Shown piece by piece: positions 52,581-61,340 of a stretch of DNA of 64,000 nt; the first letter of the stretch is position 1; each line of letters opens with the position of its first letter. The notes beneath the pieces are model-generated. The model was given only the letters and a program-made list of their open reading frames with translations. It made no database searches and was not told the origin of the DNA. The stretch comes from Oscillatoriophycideae cyanobacterium NC_groundwater_1537_Pr4_S-0.65um_50_18 (GTDB lineage Bacteria > Cyanobacteriota > Cyanobacteriia > Elainellales > Elainellaceae): positions 186,001-250,000 of the forward strand of contig JACQYI010000033.1 in assembly GCA_016208305.1 (NCBI GenBank), in the 5' to 3' direction. The position numbers and the translations under genes are program-made.

Positions 52581-53092
52581 ATCGTCAGGTTCATCGGCTG
52601 ACACAGGCTATTGATCATCTCTAATGGAAGAGATTGCTTGAAACAAAAGCCTTGACTTTTGGGTCTAGGCTACAGCGCAGCTTTTCGGGAGAAATAAATT
52701 CTGCAAAGAGTCAGGCTAAACATTCAGGTTAGAGATGAAATCTTTGCTTTGAACTAGCTCCAAGTCCAACACCGTGATACCTTAGTGAATGGCGCAGATA
52801 TGCTGATGCGATCGAACCCTAGTCAAACCTCTAGCTCTTACGTTTCAGTGTTGAGAGAAACGCAGCCCATAGGTGGCTGGGTTAGCTTTTTCCCTCCTAA
52901 GTGTAGATCTTTGAGAAGCAGGTGTCGTCTAGCATCGATAGAAGTACTCACCAAGCTGTGTTGTCAGGATGGGTTCAAGGGTTAGTAGGTTGATCTGCAC
53001 ACTCTCTTATATATTCAGCTTTATCCAAAAACAGCGTCATTATAGACACGTTTCAAATCGTTTGTTACTGAAGCCTCTGGAGGGATGATTTC

Positions 53093-53539
53093 ATGTCTAT
53101 TCGTCTTTATGTGGGCAACTTGCCCAAGGAATTCGAGCGGCAAGAGTTAGAAGCCGTGTTTAGTGAATTTGGTGATGCAGCCTCTACAAAGGTGATTACC
53201 GATCGAAAGACGGGTAAATGTCGCGGCTTCGGTTTTGTCACAGTAAAAACTGAAGAGCAGGCTGATCAGTTGATTGAAAAATTCAACGGGTCAATGTTCA
53301 AAGAAACTGAACTCAAAATTGAGCGGGCACAGCCTCGCACCAAAGGCAAAGAAGAGGAAATGGAGCCAGTTAGCTCTGGCAGTGCACCTGCCGTAAATCG
53401 TCGTGCCAAGGGTGGCAGCAGCAAGCCTGCGGGTCGCAAGCCTGCTGTGATGGGCGATCCTGAGTCTGTTCAGCCTGATCCTCGATGGGCACAAGAATTG
53501 GAGAAGTTAAAGCAACTGCTTCAGACGGCCAATCCGTAG
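53093..53539 (+). CDS. RNA-binding protein with RRM domain
   Basis: 148 residues with one RNA recognition motif: RNP2 LYVGNL (residues 5-10) and RNP1 KCRGFGFVTV (42-51). A basic, Ser/Gly/Lys-rich linker follows (NRRAKGGSSKPAGRKP), then a short helical end. Cyanobacterial RRM proteins (Rbp type) are often cold-induced and help localise photosystem mRNAs at the thylakoid; the long C-terminal part is larger than in the shortest members. Start at ATG with AGGGATGATTTC nearby. Terminator follows at 53591-53643. Confidence 0.87.
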   Translation: MSIRLYVGNLPKEFERQELEAVFSEFGDAASTKVITDRKTGKCRGFGFVTVKTEEQADQLIEKFNGSMFKETELKIERAQPRTKGKEEEMEPVSSGSAPAVNRRAKGGSSKPAGRKPAVMGDPESVQPDPRWAQELEKLKQLLQTANP

Positions 53540-53590
53540 ACAGTACTGCGCTCAACGGCTCAATACTGACCGACTTCGGTATCATCCATC

Positions 53591-53643
53591 ATCGCCTGTC
53601 CCCTATCTTCAACAAAGGTAAGCGGCAGGCGATTCTCTTTTTC
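53591..53643 (+). terminator. probable intrinsic terminator of RRM gene
   Basis: ATCGCCTG (53591-53598) and CAGGCGAT (53626-53633) form an 8-bp stem with a long loop, followed by TCTCTTTTT. It may also end the convergent oxidoreductase transcript only weakly. Confidence 0.55.
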
Positions 53644-53652
53644 ATACCCTTC

Positions 53653-54858
53653 TCACCTCAAACCACGGGCTTGTGAGTAACTCAATGGAGCTTTAACCAG
53701 GTCATTTTCCTGAAAACGACTGTAACGAAAGAGCTTAAGGCTTTCTACTCTCTCGTCAGATTCTCCCATAATAAATCGACTCATCAGATCACCGATGATC
53801 GGGCTGAGCTTATACCCATGACCGCTAAAACCGATCGCACAATAAAGACCGGGTACATGCTCAAGACGGTCAATAATGGGTTGATAATCTGGCGTTACGC
53901 CCCACATACCCGAATAAGTCTGAGTGATTTTTCCCTCAGACAAACCAGGCATTCGATGCATCAGTTTGTGTTGCAAGGTTTCACAGATATCCGGAAAGAT
54001 TTGCCCCGTAAATTGATTTGCGTCATCTAGAAAAAACTGAGAATGGTATTTAGGGTCAGAATTGCCGATACGTGTGTAGGGTTGATCAGCATCCGAGCGC
54101 AAATAGCAAAGATTAACGAGATCTGAAACGACAGGATGCGGCGCAGCCAATTTTATAGGTCGCTCCGCTACTACAACATGTTCCACCACTGGCGTTACAG
54201 GAAACGGTAAATCAACATCTGCCGTAAACTGGCGTGCCCATGCTCCTACACAATCTACAACGGTGCGGGTGGCAATAGTGCCTTGAGGCGTCACAACAGC
54301 TTCAATTCGCCCTTCTACATCAAGATTAATGGCTGTCACAGGGGTTTGGGTGCAAACTTTCACTCCCAATTCGATCGCTCGCTGGGCAAAGGCAAGCGTC
54401 GTCATAGGTGGACTGCCATAACCAGAATCTGGTTCATAGGCAGCAGCGGCAACATCTTCTATATAAAGAGATGGCACAGCAACTTTGACTTGCTGAGGAT
54501 CAACCGAGGAAACATTAATACCAAAAGACCGATGCTGCTCAACAATGCTGGCTAAGGTTTGAATATCTGCTTCACCCACCAAAATATAGTAGCCACAAGG
54601 ATTAAAGCCTGACTCATACCCACCATAGCGTTCAGAAAAATGATGAAACCGAAGCAGCGACTGGTAAGCCAATTTTGCTAAAGTCGGATGCGTGTAATGA
54701 GTCCGAATGATACCAATCCCCTTCCCAGATGCACCGTTAGCCAAATCCTTCTGCTCTAAGAGAAGAATTTTTCCAGCCTGCTTTTCTGCTAAGTGAAGGG
54801 CGATCGATGCTCCCATGCATCCGCCACCAACAACCACAATATCCGCTGTCTGAATCAT
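53653..54858 (-). CDS. FAD-dependent amino-acid-oxidase-type oxidoreductase
   Basis: 401 residues of the DAO/sarcosine-oxidase-like fold. The N-terminal FAD-binding Rossmann motif is VVVGGGCMGASIALHLAE, with the C-terminal SGHGYKLSPIIGDLMS completing the FAD site. Middle segments include TRTVVDCVGAWARQF. The substrate is probably an N-methyl or primary amine or amino acid, but cannot be fixed. It lies alone, convergent with the RRM gene, with a MITE-like element 60 bases upstream of its start. Confidence 0.85.
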   Translation of the reverse strand: MIQTADIVVVGGGCMGASIALHLAEKQAGKILLLEQKDLANGASGKGIGIIRTHYTHPTLAKLAYQSLLRFHHFSERYGGYESGFNPCGYYILVGEADIQTLASIVEQHRSFGINVSSVDPQQVKVAVPSLYIEDVAAAAYEPDSGYGSPPMTTLAFAQRAIELGVKVCTQTPVTAINLDVEGRIEAVVTPQGTIATRTVVDCVGAWARQFTADVDLPFPVTPVVEHVVVAERPIKLAAPHPVVSDLVNLCYLRSDADQPYTRIGNSDPKYHSQFFLDDANQFTGQIFPDICETLQHKLMHRMPGLSEGKITQTYSGMWGVTPDYQPIIDRLEHVPGLYCAIGFSGHGYKLSPIIGDLMSRFIMGESDERVESLKLFRYSRFQENDLVKAPLSYSQARGLR

Positions 54859-55619
54859 GCTGTTTTTTACTTTCCCCAGTCTCGTATTGGCACAGGTGTA
54901 AACGCCGTCATACCTAAGAGGATGTTTGAAAAGTGGTCGGCTGTGATTTCAGGCACCTGTTGATCCCCCCTGCCCCTTACCCTGCGGGAAGCCGCTTCGC
55001 GTCTAGAAAAAGGGGGGATATGAATTCAAAGTCCCCCTTAAAAAGGGGGATTTAGGGGGATATGAAACATTTTGCTACCCATAGTTGGACTTTTCAAACA
55101 TCCTCTAAGGCATTTTGTGAAAATAACTTGAGCAATTTTCCTGAAAAAACTGCTGCTCAGTAGTCATTTTAGTTTTCTCTCTGAGCAACTTATTTCTACA
55201 AGAGTCCTAAGATATTTTGCTAGAGTCAGTCAAGTCATAGTTGGCGGGTAGAGAGGTGGATAAGAGTTTTCCATCTACCCATTCACCCCAGCTCAGTTAC
55301 TACTTGACAGATCACTAGGCTCTTTCGCTCGGCTCTATAGAGTGCTCTAAGCAAAATGCTTCTGTTAACCCCTTTGACTTTACGAAAATCGAGAGGTGAA
55401 TAAAGTAAGCAATCATACCGATCTTGTCATAACAAGTTTTAGAGCGTTCAATTCCTAAGCAACTCGGCTGAATAGGCTTTATAGCAGTTCGTTCGCTAAT
55501 TTTTGGTATGAGAATTTGCTACAGCAAACGGAATCGTCCGATCTTTGCCGTTCCTCGCTGAGGTTTTAAAAGCGATCCTTTCAAAACCTCAGCGGTTACT
55601 TGCAGCCAAAGCTGACGGG
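54859..55619. other. non-coding region with MITE-like element
   Basis: About 760 bases between two minus-strand genes, no gene seen. The first third is the MITE-like element (54918-55105); the rest is AT-rich and includes the chlB 3' flank. Confidence 0.6.
54918..55105. mobile_element. MITE-like element, copy 2 (188 bp)
   Basis: Nearly identical to 12807-12995, with ends GAGGATGTTTGAAAAG and CTTTTCAAACATCCTC and TAA flanks (54915-54917 and 55106-55108). Differences are scattered substitutions and one-base indels in the C- and G-runs. No coding capacity. Confidence 0.85.
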
Positions 55620-57146
55620 CTACGCGCCTACCGCTTCCTTGGCGGCGTATAGCACCTCAGCCGTAATCTGCTCGATCTGCCGCTCACGCGCAAACTTCTC
55701 AGTGTTGCGTTTGACCTTACCGCGCACAAAGCCAGGGATTTTGTTTAGCTCAGCCAAACCATCTTTGCTCCAGGCCAAATCAGAGTCGGCAGAGATGCCC
55801 TTGGTAATGCCTTCTTTGGTGTCATGACCGCCAAAGATTTCCAGCAGGTGATCTTCCATTCCGAGGGTAAAGGAGTTGTAGATCAAATCTGTAATTTGAT
55901 TGGTTCCTTCGTAGCCCATGAACGGCTTATAGCCGATCGGGAAGTTTTGAATATGGATGGGAGCTGCGATGACACCACAAGGGATATCGAGCCGCTTGCC
56001 GACATGACGCTCCATTTGAGTGCCGAAGATGGCGGAGGGTTCTAGACGGGCGATCGCATCGCCAATTTCGCCATTATCTTCGCTGATTAGCACCTCATCG
56101 CAGTATTCGCTCACCTGCTCTCTAAACCAGTCGGCATCATACTTGCAGTAGGTGCCCGCTAGCACGACATGGATGCCCATTTCTCGCGCCAGAATTTTGG
56201 TCATGGCTGCTGCGTGGGTATTATCGCCAAACACGACCGCTTTTTTGCCCGTCAGATTTTGGCAGTCGATCGATCGAGAAAACCAGGCTGCTTGGGAAAC
56301 ATGCAGAGTTTGCTCGTTGATGAATTCTTCATAGTTTACCGCTGCGCCTTGTTCGTTTAGGATCTGCTGAATCTTGCGAATGCAGCGCGCTGTCTCTACG
56401 ACACCCATCGGGGTGATATCGACAAAAGGTGTGCCGAATTGCTCTTGCAGATACTCAGCCAGCGGTAGACCCAGCTCTCGATAGGGCACCAGGTTAAACC
56501 AAGCACGCGGCATCTTTTGGATGTCGTACACCGTCGAGCCTTCAGGGATGACAACATTCACTTCAATACCGAGATCGGCCATCAGCCGCTTTAGCTCGGT
56601 GCAATCATGCTGGTTATGGAACCCCATAGTCGAGGTGCCAATAATGTTGACTGAAGGTTTCTCGGTTTTTGCAGTGGGCAGCTCACCACGCTTTCGGGCT
56701 TTCTCGATGTAAAACTGGGCGATTTGATTGAGGGTGCGATCGGCAGCTTGCAGCTCATTAAACCGATAGTGGTTGACATCGGCAAGCATCACGTCGCCTT
56801 TGGATTCTATCTGTGCCCGCTCGACAAAATTCTGTAAGTCCTCTTGCAAAATGCTGGAGGTACAGGTGGGAGTCAGGACAATCAGATCGGGATGCTCTTC
56901 TGCATCTTTGCGGGTGATGTTGTCTACGACCTTTTCTTGAGAGCCGCGCGCCAGCACGTTGCGATCGACCACGCTGGTTGTCACGGGCGTAAAGTTGCGT
57001 TCGCGCTCCAGCATCGATCGCATGACATTAAAATAGTCATCGCCCAAAGGCGCATGCATGATGGCATGGACGTTTTTAAAAGAACTGGCAATGCGAAGTG
57101 TGCCGATGTGTGCGGGGCCGGCATACATCCAATAAGCCAATTTCAT
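55620..57146 (-). CDS. chlB: light-independent protochlorophyllide reductase subunit B
   Basis: 508 residues, the usual length, from [20 protein letters not shown] at 57146; an upstream in-frame ATG at 57221 would add 25 unlikely residues. ChlB with ChlN forms the NB component that reduces protochlorophyllide in the dark, receiving electrons from ChlL. Typical segments: [57 protein letters not shown], and [18 protein letters not shown]. ChlN and ChlL are not in the window, so chlB stands apart, as is common in cyanobacteria. Divergent from the fasciclin gene. Confidence 0.96.
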   Translation of the reverse strand: MKLAYWMYAGPAHIGTLRIASSFKNVHAIMHAPLGDDYFNVMRSMLERERNFTPVTTSVVDRNVLARGSQEKVVDNITRKDAEEHPDLIVLTPTCTSSILQEDLQNFVERAQIESKGDVMLADVNHYRFNELQAADRTLNQIAQFYIEKARKRGELPTAKTEKPSVNIIGTSTMGFHNQHDCTELKRLMADLGIEVNVVIPEGSTVYDIQKMPRAWFNLVPYRELGLPLAEYLQEQFGTPFVDITPMGVVETARCIRKIQQILNEQGAAVNYEEFINEQTLHVSQAAWFSRSIDCQNLTGKKAVVFGDNTHAAAMTKILAREMGIHVVLAGTYCKYDADWFREQVSEYCDEVLISEDNGEIGDAIARLEPSAIFGTQMERHVGKRLDIPCGVIAAPIHIQNFPIGYKPFMGYEGTNQITDLIYNSFTLGMEDHLLEIFGGHDTKEGITKGISADSDLAWSKDGLAELNKIPGFVRGKVKRNTEKFARERQIEQITAEVLYAAKEAVGA

Positions 57147-57548
57147 AGATAAAATCTCCGTTTGCTGTATTGCTTTGCTAGGGGCAGATCGATTGAAGCT
57201 GAGAGCGGATTCTTGTCTCAAAGATTGATTGTCTCAAAGATAGAAGCGCTATGAGCAGGGGTCGGTAAGAGGGTGCAGGACGAAAAGGACACAGGGCGAT
57301 CGCTACAGCTCAATCCAGTCAAAGGGTTGACTCGCATTTCTGGATTCTGTGGCTCCTATGAATTGCAAGAATTCTTAACTGTTTGTTAGTTCCATAAGCC
57401 TTGTCCTTCAGCCACTCCAGCGATTTGGCTAGAGCTTTAGGTTGCGCCTGGATAATTGTGATCTAGATAGTGTGACCTGGATAGTTGTCTTTTTTTCAGG
57501 GTCAGGGTACTTATGGAATGAAGATATTCCTCTTTTAGATGCAAAGCG
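57147..57548. other. divergent intergenic region upstream of chlB and fasciclin gene
   Basis: About 400 bases. It contains a direct repeat TTGTCTCAAAGATTGA/TTGTCTCAAAGATAGA near 57212-57243 and two CCTGGATA-TTGT-like copies near 57446 and 57477. No promoter motif was fixed. Confidence 0.5.
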
Positions 57549-58211
57549 ATGACAACACTATTCTCCTCTGCCAGGCTGTTCTTCTCTGCCAGACTGTTTA
57601 AATGCCTCAGCCTCACAGGGCTACTTGGAATGGGGCTAATTGCGTCTCCAGGGTTCGCAAATTCGAGCGCAAATTCGGACTTAGCGTCTGGAGAGAGCGA
57701 TCGCCTCACGTTTCAGAGCGCTGCGACCTCAATGCCTCAAGCCCTAATGCCCGCAGGAAGCGTCGTGGCGCAGGCTGAGCAGGACGTTATTAGCATAGCG
57801 ACAGAAGCAGGATCTTTCACGACGCTGCTCCAGCTTTTAGAGGAGTTAGGCATGACGGAGGATCTAAAAGGCTATGGAAGGTTCACGGTCTTCGCGCCCA
57901 CTGATGCGGCGTTTGCGGCTATTCCGTCTGAAATTATGGAGAAGCTGTCTGAAGATCGCGAGTTGATGTCAAAGGTGCTGGCATACCACGTTATTTCTGG
58001 CGCTAGCCCTCTAACCTCCGATCAAATCAGCGGCTCTGTCTCTGTTAGAACGCTGGAACGGAGTGAGGTCAGGATTACTAAGCGGAGAGGACGCCTGTAT
58101 GTCAACAGCAATAGGGTGATTGATGCAGACATTGAGGCAAGTAATGGGGTGATTCATGCGATCGATCGAGTGTTGATTCCTGAAGATTTACTGTCTCAGC
58201 TCAGACGGTAA
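57549..58211 (+). CDS. secreted fasciclin (FAS1) domain protein
   Basis: 220 residues. A signal peptide (hydrophobic core CLSLTGLLGMGLIAS, site near GFANS) is followed by one FAS1 domain (~80-217) with the H1 region FTVFAPTDAAFAAIP and the H2 region NGVIHAIDRVLIPE. Such domains mediate adhesion; the protein is predicted extracellular or outer-membrane associated. The gene begins with a short internal duplication (LFSSARLFFSARLF). Element C (58249-58293) follows. Confidence 0.88.
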   Translation: MTTLFSSARLFFSARLFKCLSLTGLLGMGLIASPGFANSSANSDLASGESDRLTFQSAATSMPQALMPAGSVVAQAEQDVISIATEAGSFTTLLQLLEELGMTEDLKGYGRFTVFAPTDAAFAAIPSEIMEKLSEDRELMSKVLAYHVISGASPLTSDQISGSVSVRTLERSEVRITKRRGRLYVNSNRVIDADIEASNGVIHAIDRVLIPEDLLSQLRR

Positions 58212-58248
58212 AGCGCGAGTCATTCAGGATCATGGATTCGATAAAGAC

Positions 58249-58293
58249 TAGTTTTTGGAAGTGCCGCGCGAAGTGCGGCACTTCCAAAAGTTA
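58249..58293. repeat. hairpin, GCGC-N3-GTGC core (element C)
   Basis: Symmetric around base 58271: stem TAGTTTTTGGAAGTGCCGC... with centre GAA and only G-U-type or single mismatches (one arm has GCGC, the other GTGC). It lies between two convergent genes and resembles element B in its arms. Confidence 0.8.
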
Positions 58294-58339
58294 ATGCAGG
58301 ATGTTTTTGGGAGCGATCCTGTTATTTGATGCGATCGGT

Positions 58340-59899
58340 CTAGCGCGTGATCAGGTCAATTAGCTCTTCCATTTTGTTAAGCTTGCTGCGAGCGCTGGCC
58401 AGATAGAGCTTGACGCCTGCTGCCGTGGCCTCTTTGCCAATTTCGCTGAAGATCTTTTCACCGTTGATCTGTTCATCCTTGATTTCGCTGACTTCGTTAA
58501 ACCGTTCAGCGATCGCCAGCGTCAGCGAACCAATGGCGGCAAGGCCAGCATCATATGCCGAAATATTGCCAAACTCGCGCCCTAGCTCATTGAGTTTTTG
58601 CTTGGCATCCGTTCCGATCGCTTCCTCTAGGGCATCGTCAATCAAGGTTGCAACTTCGGCTCTAGGATGGCGATTGAGCAGCGCTCTTTCTAGCATGGCT
58701 CCGATCTCGCGTAGCGCCAAACCGTCTAGTTTCGATCGCGGAATCGATGGAATTTCTTCAAAGAGGGGGTAGCGCACCAACTCTCGGATGATCCAGGGAT
58801 AGCGGCGGCAAAAACGCACGTTCTTGGGCATCAGCCAAGTGGCAAGATTGGAATAGTACTGCTTGATATCGGTCAAATTGCGACCTGCCAAGGCTGCCAT
58901 TCCGGGCTTAATGTTGATATTGACAAAGTGGTGCCAGGTGGCGTCTGTGACGACGCGGCCCACATTAGCGCGCTGACCGTCGTAGGCACAAATCGCAATG
59001 AATGAGCGGGGAACGACGGGCTGCTTGCCTGGAAAGCCGTTGCCGTGAGAAACCGTGATAGCCACCATTTCGGGCGAAACGCGCGAGCCACCGCCGTCCA
59101 TAGGCCATTCGTCGGTAGTGCCATCGGCTAACTTGGTGCTCAAGTTGCTGGGAACGATGCATTCTCCCTCATGGGGATGGTCGGGAAAAACCTCGATCGC
59201 CCGATTGGAGCCAGAAACTTGTAGGACGGGATGGGCGTAGTTGAGGGGAGACATCATGGGAATGCTGCCGCCCGCCTGCGTCTGATAGTTGACGAAAAGC
59301 CTTTGAGGAAATTGATCAGACTGATCGCTAAACGTGTAGATGTCGTCTGTGCCGGGTAGATTGGTGGTGAGGCGATTGGTGCCGCCTGCGCTGGGCGTGC
59401 CGCTTGTCCAGTAGCGCATGTTGCGGACGCGCGGAATATCCATGCACATGCCTGCGCCTAGATCTTCGTGATCGCCTGTGGCAAAGACACCGCCGCCTGC
59501 TTGCATAAAGGTGGTGACGGCATTGAGTGCGCCTGCCTCATCGGTCAGTTTGGTACTAAAGGCGGTGTTGATCGATAGGATGAAAACCACGTCATAGCGT
59601 GATTTGAGCAATCCATGCGTGGCATCTGTGAACTTATAGTTGGAGATGTGGCGGGTGGCAGCGTCGTAGCTTAGCAAAGCCGCTGGGTTGGGGTTAAAGC
59701 TGGCGGTGATGACGATCGGGGTCATGCTATGAATCGAGGTTGCCCGTAGCGTATCAACAAACTCAGTCAAGCCAAACGAATCTGCTGCTGAGTAGTTGAG
59801 ATTGTCGGTAACGACGAGGATTTTGGGCGTACATTCTCTAAACCAACTAATAATGAGATCGTCGAATCTTGTGATGTCTATATTGTTGAGAATGGGCAT
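58340..59899 (-). CDS. orphan protein, possible glutamine-amidotransferase-fold/ThuA-like
   Basis: 519 residues, no signal or membrane segment. The N-terminal ~330 residues have alternating strands and helices: ILVVTDNLNYSAADSF, DVVFILSINTAF, and GGGVFATGDHEDLGAGMCMD, where a Gly-rich turn follows a strand as in class-I glutamine-amidotransferase-like or ThuA-type folds. Later come MVAITVSHGNGFPGKQP and GRVVTDATWHHFVNIN. No catalytic Cys-His-Glu triad could be assigned. The C-terminal ~150 residues are helical. The neighbours (fasciclin, argF) give no functional hint. Long, intact, and probably translated; function unknown. Confidence 0.55.
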   Translation of the reverse strand: MPILNNIDITRFDDLIISWFRECTPKILVVTDNLNYSAADSFGLTEFVDTLRATSIHSMTPIVITASFNPNPAALLSYDAATRHISNYKFTDATHGLLKSRYDVVFILSINTAFSTKLTDEAGALNAVTTFMQAGGGVFATGDHEDLGAGMCMDIPRVRNMRYWTSGTPSAGGTNRLTTNLPGTDDIYTFSDQSDQFPQRLFVNYQTQAGGSIPMMSPLNYAHPVLQVSGSNRAIEVFPDHPHEGECIVPSNLSTKLADGTTDEWPMDGGGSRVSPEMVAITVSHGNGFPGKQPVVPRSFIAICAYDGQRANVGRVVTDATWHHFVNINIKPGMAALAGRNLTDIKQYYSNLATWLMPKNVRFCRRYPWIIRELVRYPLFEEIPSIPRSKLDGLALREIGAMLERALLNRHPRAEVATLIDDALEEAIGTDAKQKLNELGREFGNISAYDAGLAAIGSLTLAIAERFNEVSEIKDEQINGEKIFSEIGKEATAAGVKLYLASARSKLNKMEELIDLITR

Positions 59900-60120
59900 A
59901 ACTTTGAATCTCTTTTAAAGTGACAAATCAACAGGTTTGTTATCCCCAATTTTGGCTAGGCGATCGCCTTCTTGCTGGTACCCGCAGGGGGAGTTCCTGG
60001 GGTAGGTCAACCATCGCTTTTTGCTGCCGCTCTTTACTGCAAAATTGTCCTGACGATCGTTCTTACGGAACTGACGAAGCTGGCTGCAATCTGGTAATGT
60101 GCTAAAACATTGTTCGTCGA

Positions 60121-61068
60121 GTGGCTTCTATCCGAATGAGCGTAGCGTCGTTGAAGGGTCGAGATCTGCTGAGCATGGCGGATCTGAGTGCTGAAGAAGT
60201 CCGGCAACTGCTGGAATTGGCGATCGCCATGAAGGCGGGAAAGGTGGATTTGCGATGCGATCGCGTCAAGGTACTGGGGCTGCTGTTTAGTAAGGCTTCG
60301 ACTCGCACGCGCGTTAGCTTTTCGGTGGCGATGTATCAGCTTGGCGGCCAGGTGCTTGATCTCAATTCCAGCGTGACTCAGGTGGGGCGAGGAGAACCTG
60401 CGATCGATACGGCGAGGGTACTCGATCGCTATGTGGATGTCTTGGCAATTCGCACTTTTGAGCAGCAGGAGCTAGAAACGTTTGCTAGCTATGCCAAAAT
60501 TCCGGTGATCAATGCCTTGACGGATCTGGAGCATCCTTGTCAGGTGTTGGCGGATTTGCAGACGGTTTTGGAAGAGTTTGGGGGGCTGGAAGGGCTGACG
60601 CTGACTTACATTGGCGATGGCAATAATATGGCAAATTCTCTGATTCTGGGCTGTGTTTTGACGGGTATGAATGTGCGGGTTGCTACGCCTCCGGGCTATG
60701 AGCCAGATGCGGCGGTAGTGGCAAGGGCGAGGGAAATTGGAGGCGATCGCGCTCAGGTTGAGATCTTGAGTGATCCAGAGGCGGCGGCGGCTGGGGCGCA
60801 GGTGCTGTATACGGATGTATGGGCAAGCATGGGGCAGGAGAGTGAGGCGGAGGGACGGATGCAGGCGTTCCGGTCTTATCAGGTAAATGATCGGACTCTG
60901 GCGGCGGCTGATCCGAAGGCGATCGTGCTGCATTGTCTTCCGGCGCATCGGGGAGAGGAGATTACAGAGGCGGTGATGGAGGGTTCTCAGTCTCGCGTTT
61001 GGGATGAGGCGGAGAATCGGATGCATGCGCAGAAGGCTTTGTTGGCGAGTGTTTTGGGGTTGGAATAA
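60121..61068 (+). CDS. argF: ornithine carbamoyltransferase
   Basis: 315 residues if translation begins at GTG 60121 (ATG at 60136 is an alternative). It converts ornithine and carbamoyl phosphate to citrulline in arginine synthesis. The carbamoyl-phosphate site is STRTR at 60-64 (KASTRTRVSFSVAM), with EHPCQVLADL, TYIGDGNNMANSL and the C-terminal HCLPAHRGEE. The HCLP motif and length identify an OTCase rather than an aspartate carbamoyltransferase. Single gene, divergent from the orphan 519-residue protein. Confidence 0.95.
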   Translation: MASIRMSVASLKGRDLLSMADLSAEEVRQLLELAIAMKAGKVDLRCDRVKVLGLLFSKASTRTRVSFSVAMYQLGGQVLDLNSSVTQVGRGEPAIDTARVLDRYVDVLAIRTFEQQELETFASYAKIPVINALTDLEHPCQVLADLQTVLEEFGGLEGLTLTYIGDGNNMANSLILGCVLTGMNVRVATPPGYEPDAAVVARAREIGGDRAQVEILSDPEAAAAGAQVLYTDVWASMGQESEAEGRMQAFRSYQVNDRTLAAADPKAIVLHCLPAHRGEEITEAVMEGSQSRVWDEAENRMHAQKALLASVLGLE

Positions 61069-61340
61069 CAGCGACCTAGGGGGTTTTTCTAAACCCAGAA
61101 ACAGCCTTGGGGGTTTCCCCCAAACCCCCAGCAGGGGACGGGCACGTCCCCCACACCCCCTCCGCAAGGGATGGTGGATGGGCGGGATACGGCGCTATTC
61201 CCTTCAGGAACGCTGCGCGAACGCATTGGTGGGAGGTGCGGGCGTTTGGGACTTTTGAGTTCTGGATTCTGAAATTTAAAATGGCATTAAATTAGACGTA
61301 GCGGTTTCTGCTGTGTTTGGCGGTTTCTGCTCGGTTAATT
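61069..61340. repeat. G/C-run intergenic repeat, second copy
   Basis: Contains CCTTGGGGGTTTCCCCCAAA (61105-) and the hairpin GGGGACG-GGCA-CGTCCCC (61134-61151). Both match the region 6930-7034 in inverted orientation. A 12-base duplication (GCGGTTTCTGCT, near 61300 and 61319) lies near the STAND gene start. Confidence 0.7.

Larger units (their letters stand above)
52163..53092. other. long non-coding region between smpB and the RRM gene
   Basis: About 930 bases. Frames here (52303-52614, 52785-52985) lack family features. It holds hairpin element D (52299-52335), a candidate small RNA with its own promoter and terminator (~52437-52580), and ~500 bases upstream of the RRM gene, which could include a long 5' leader. 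Confidence 0.6.

Noticed and set aside
52303-52614. 103-codon frame over the candidate small RNA
   Set aside because: Starts inside hairpin element D and passes through a terminator; composition is not protein-like.
51246-53092. tmRNA (ssrA) next to smpB
   Set aside because: No tRNA-like ends or tag reading frame typical of tmRNA were found.
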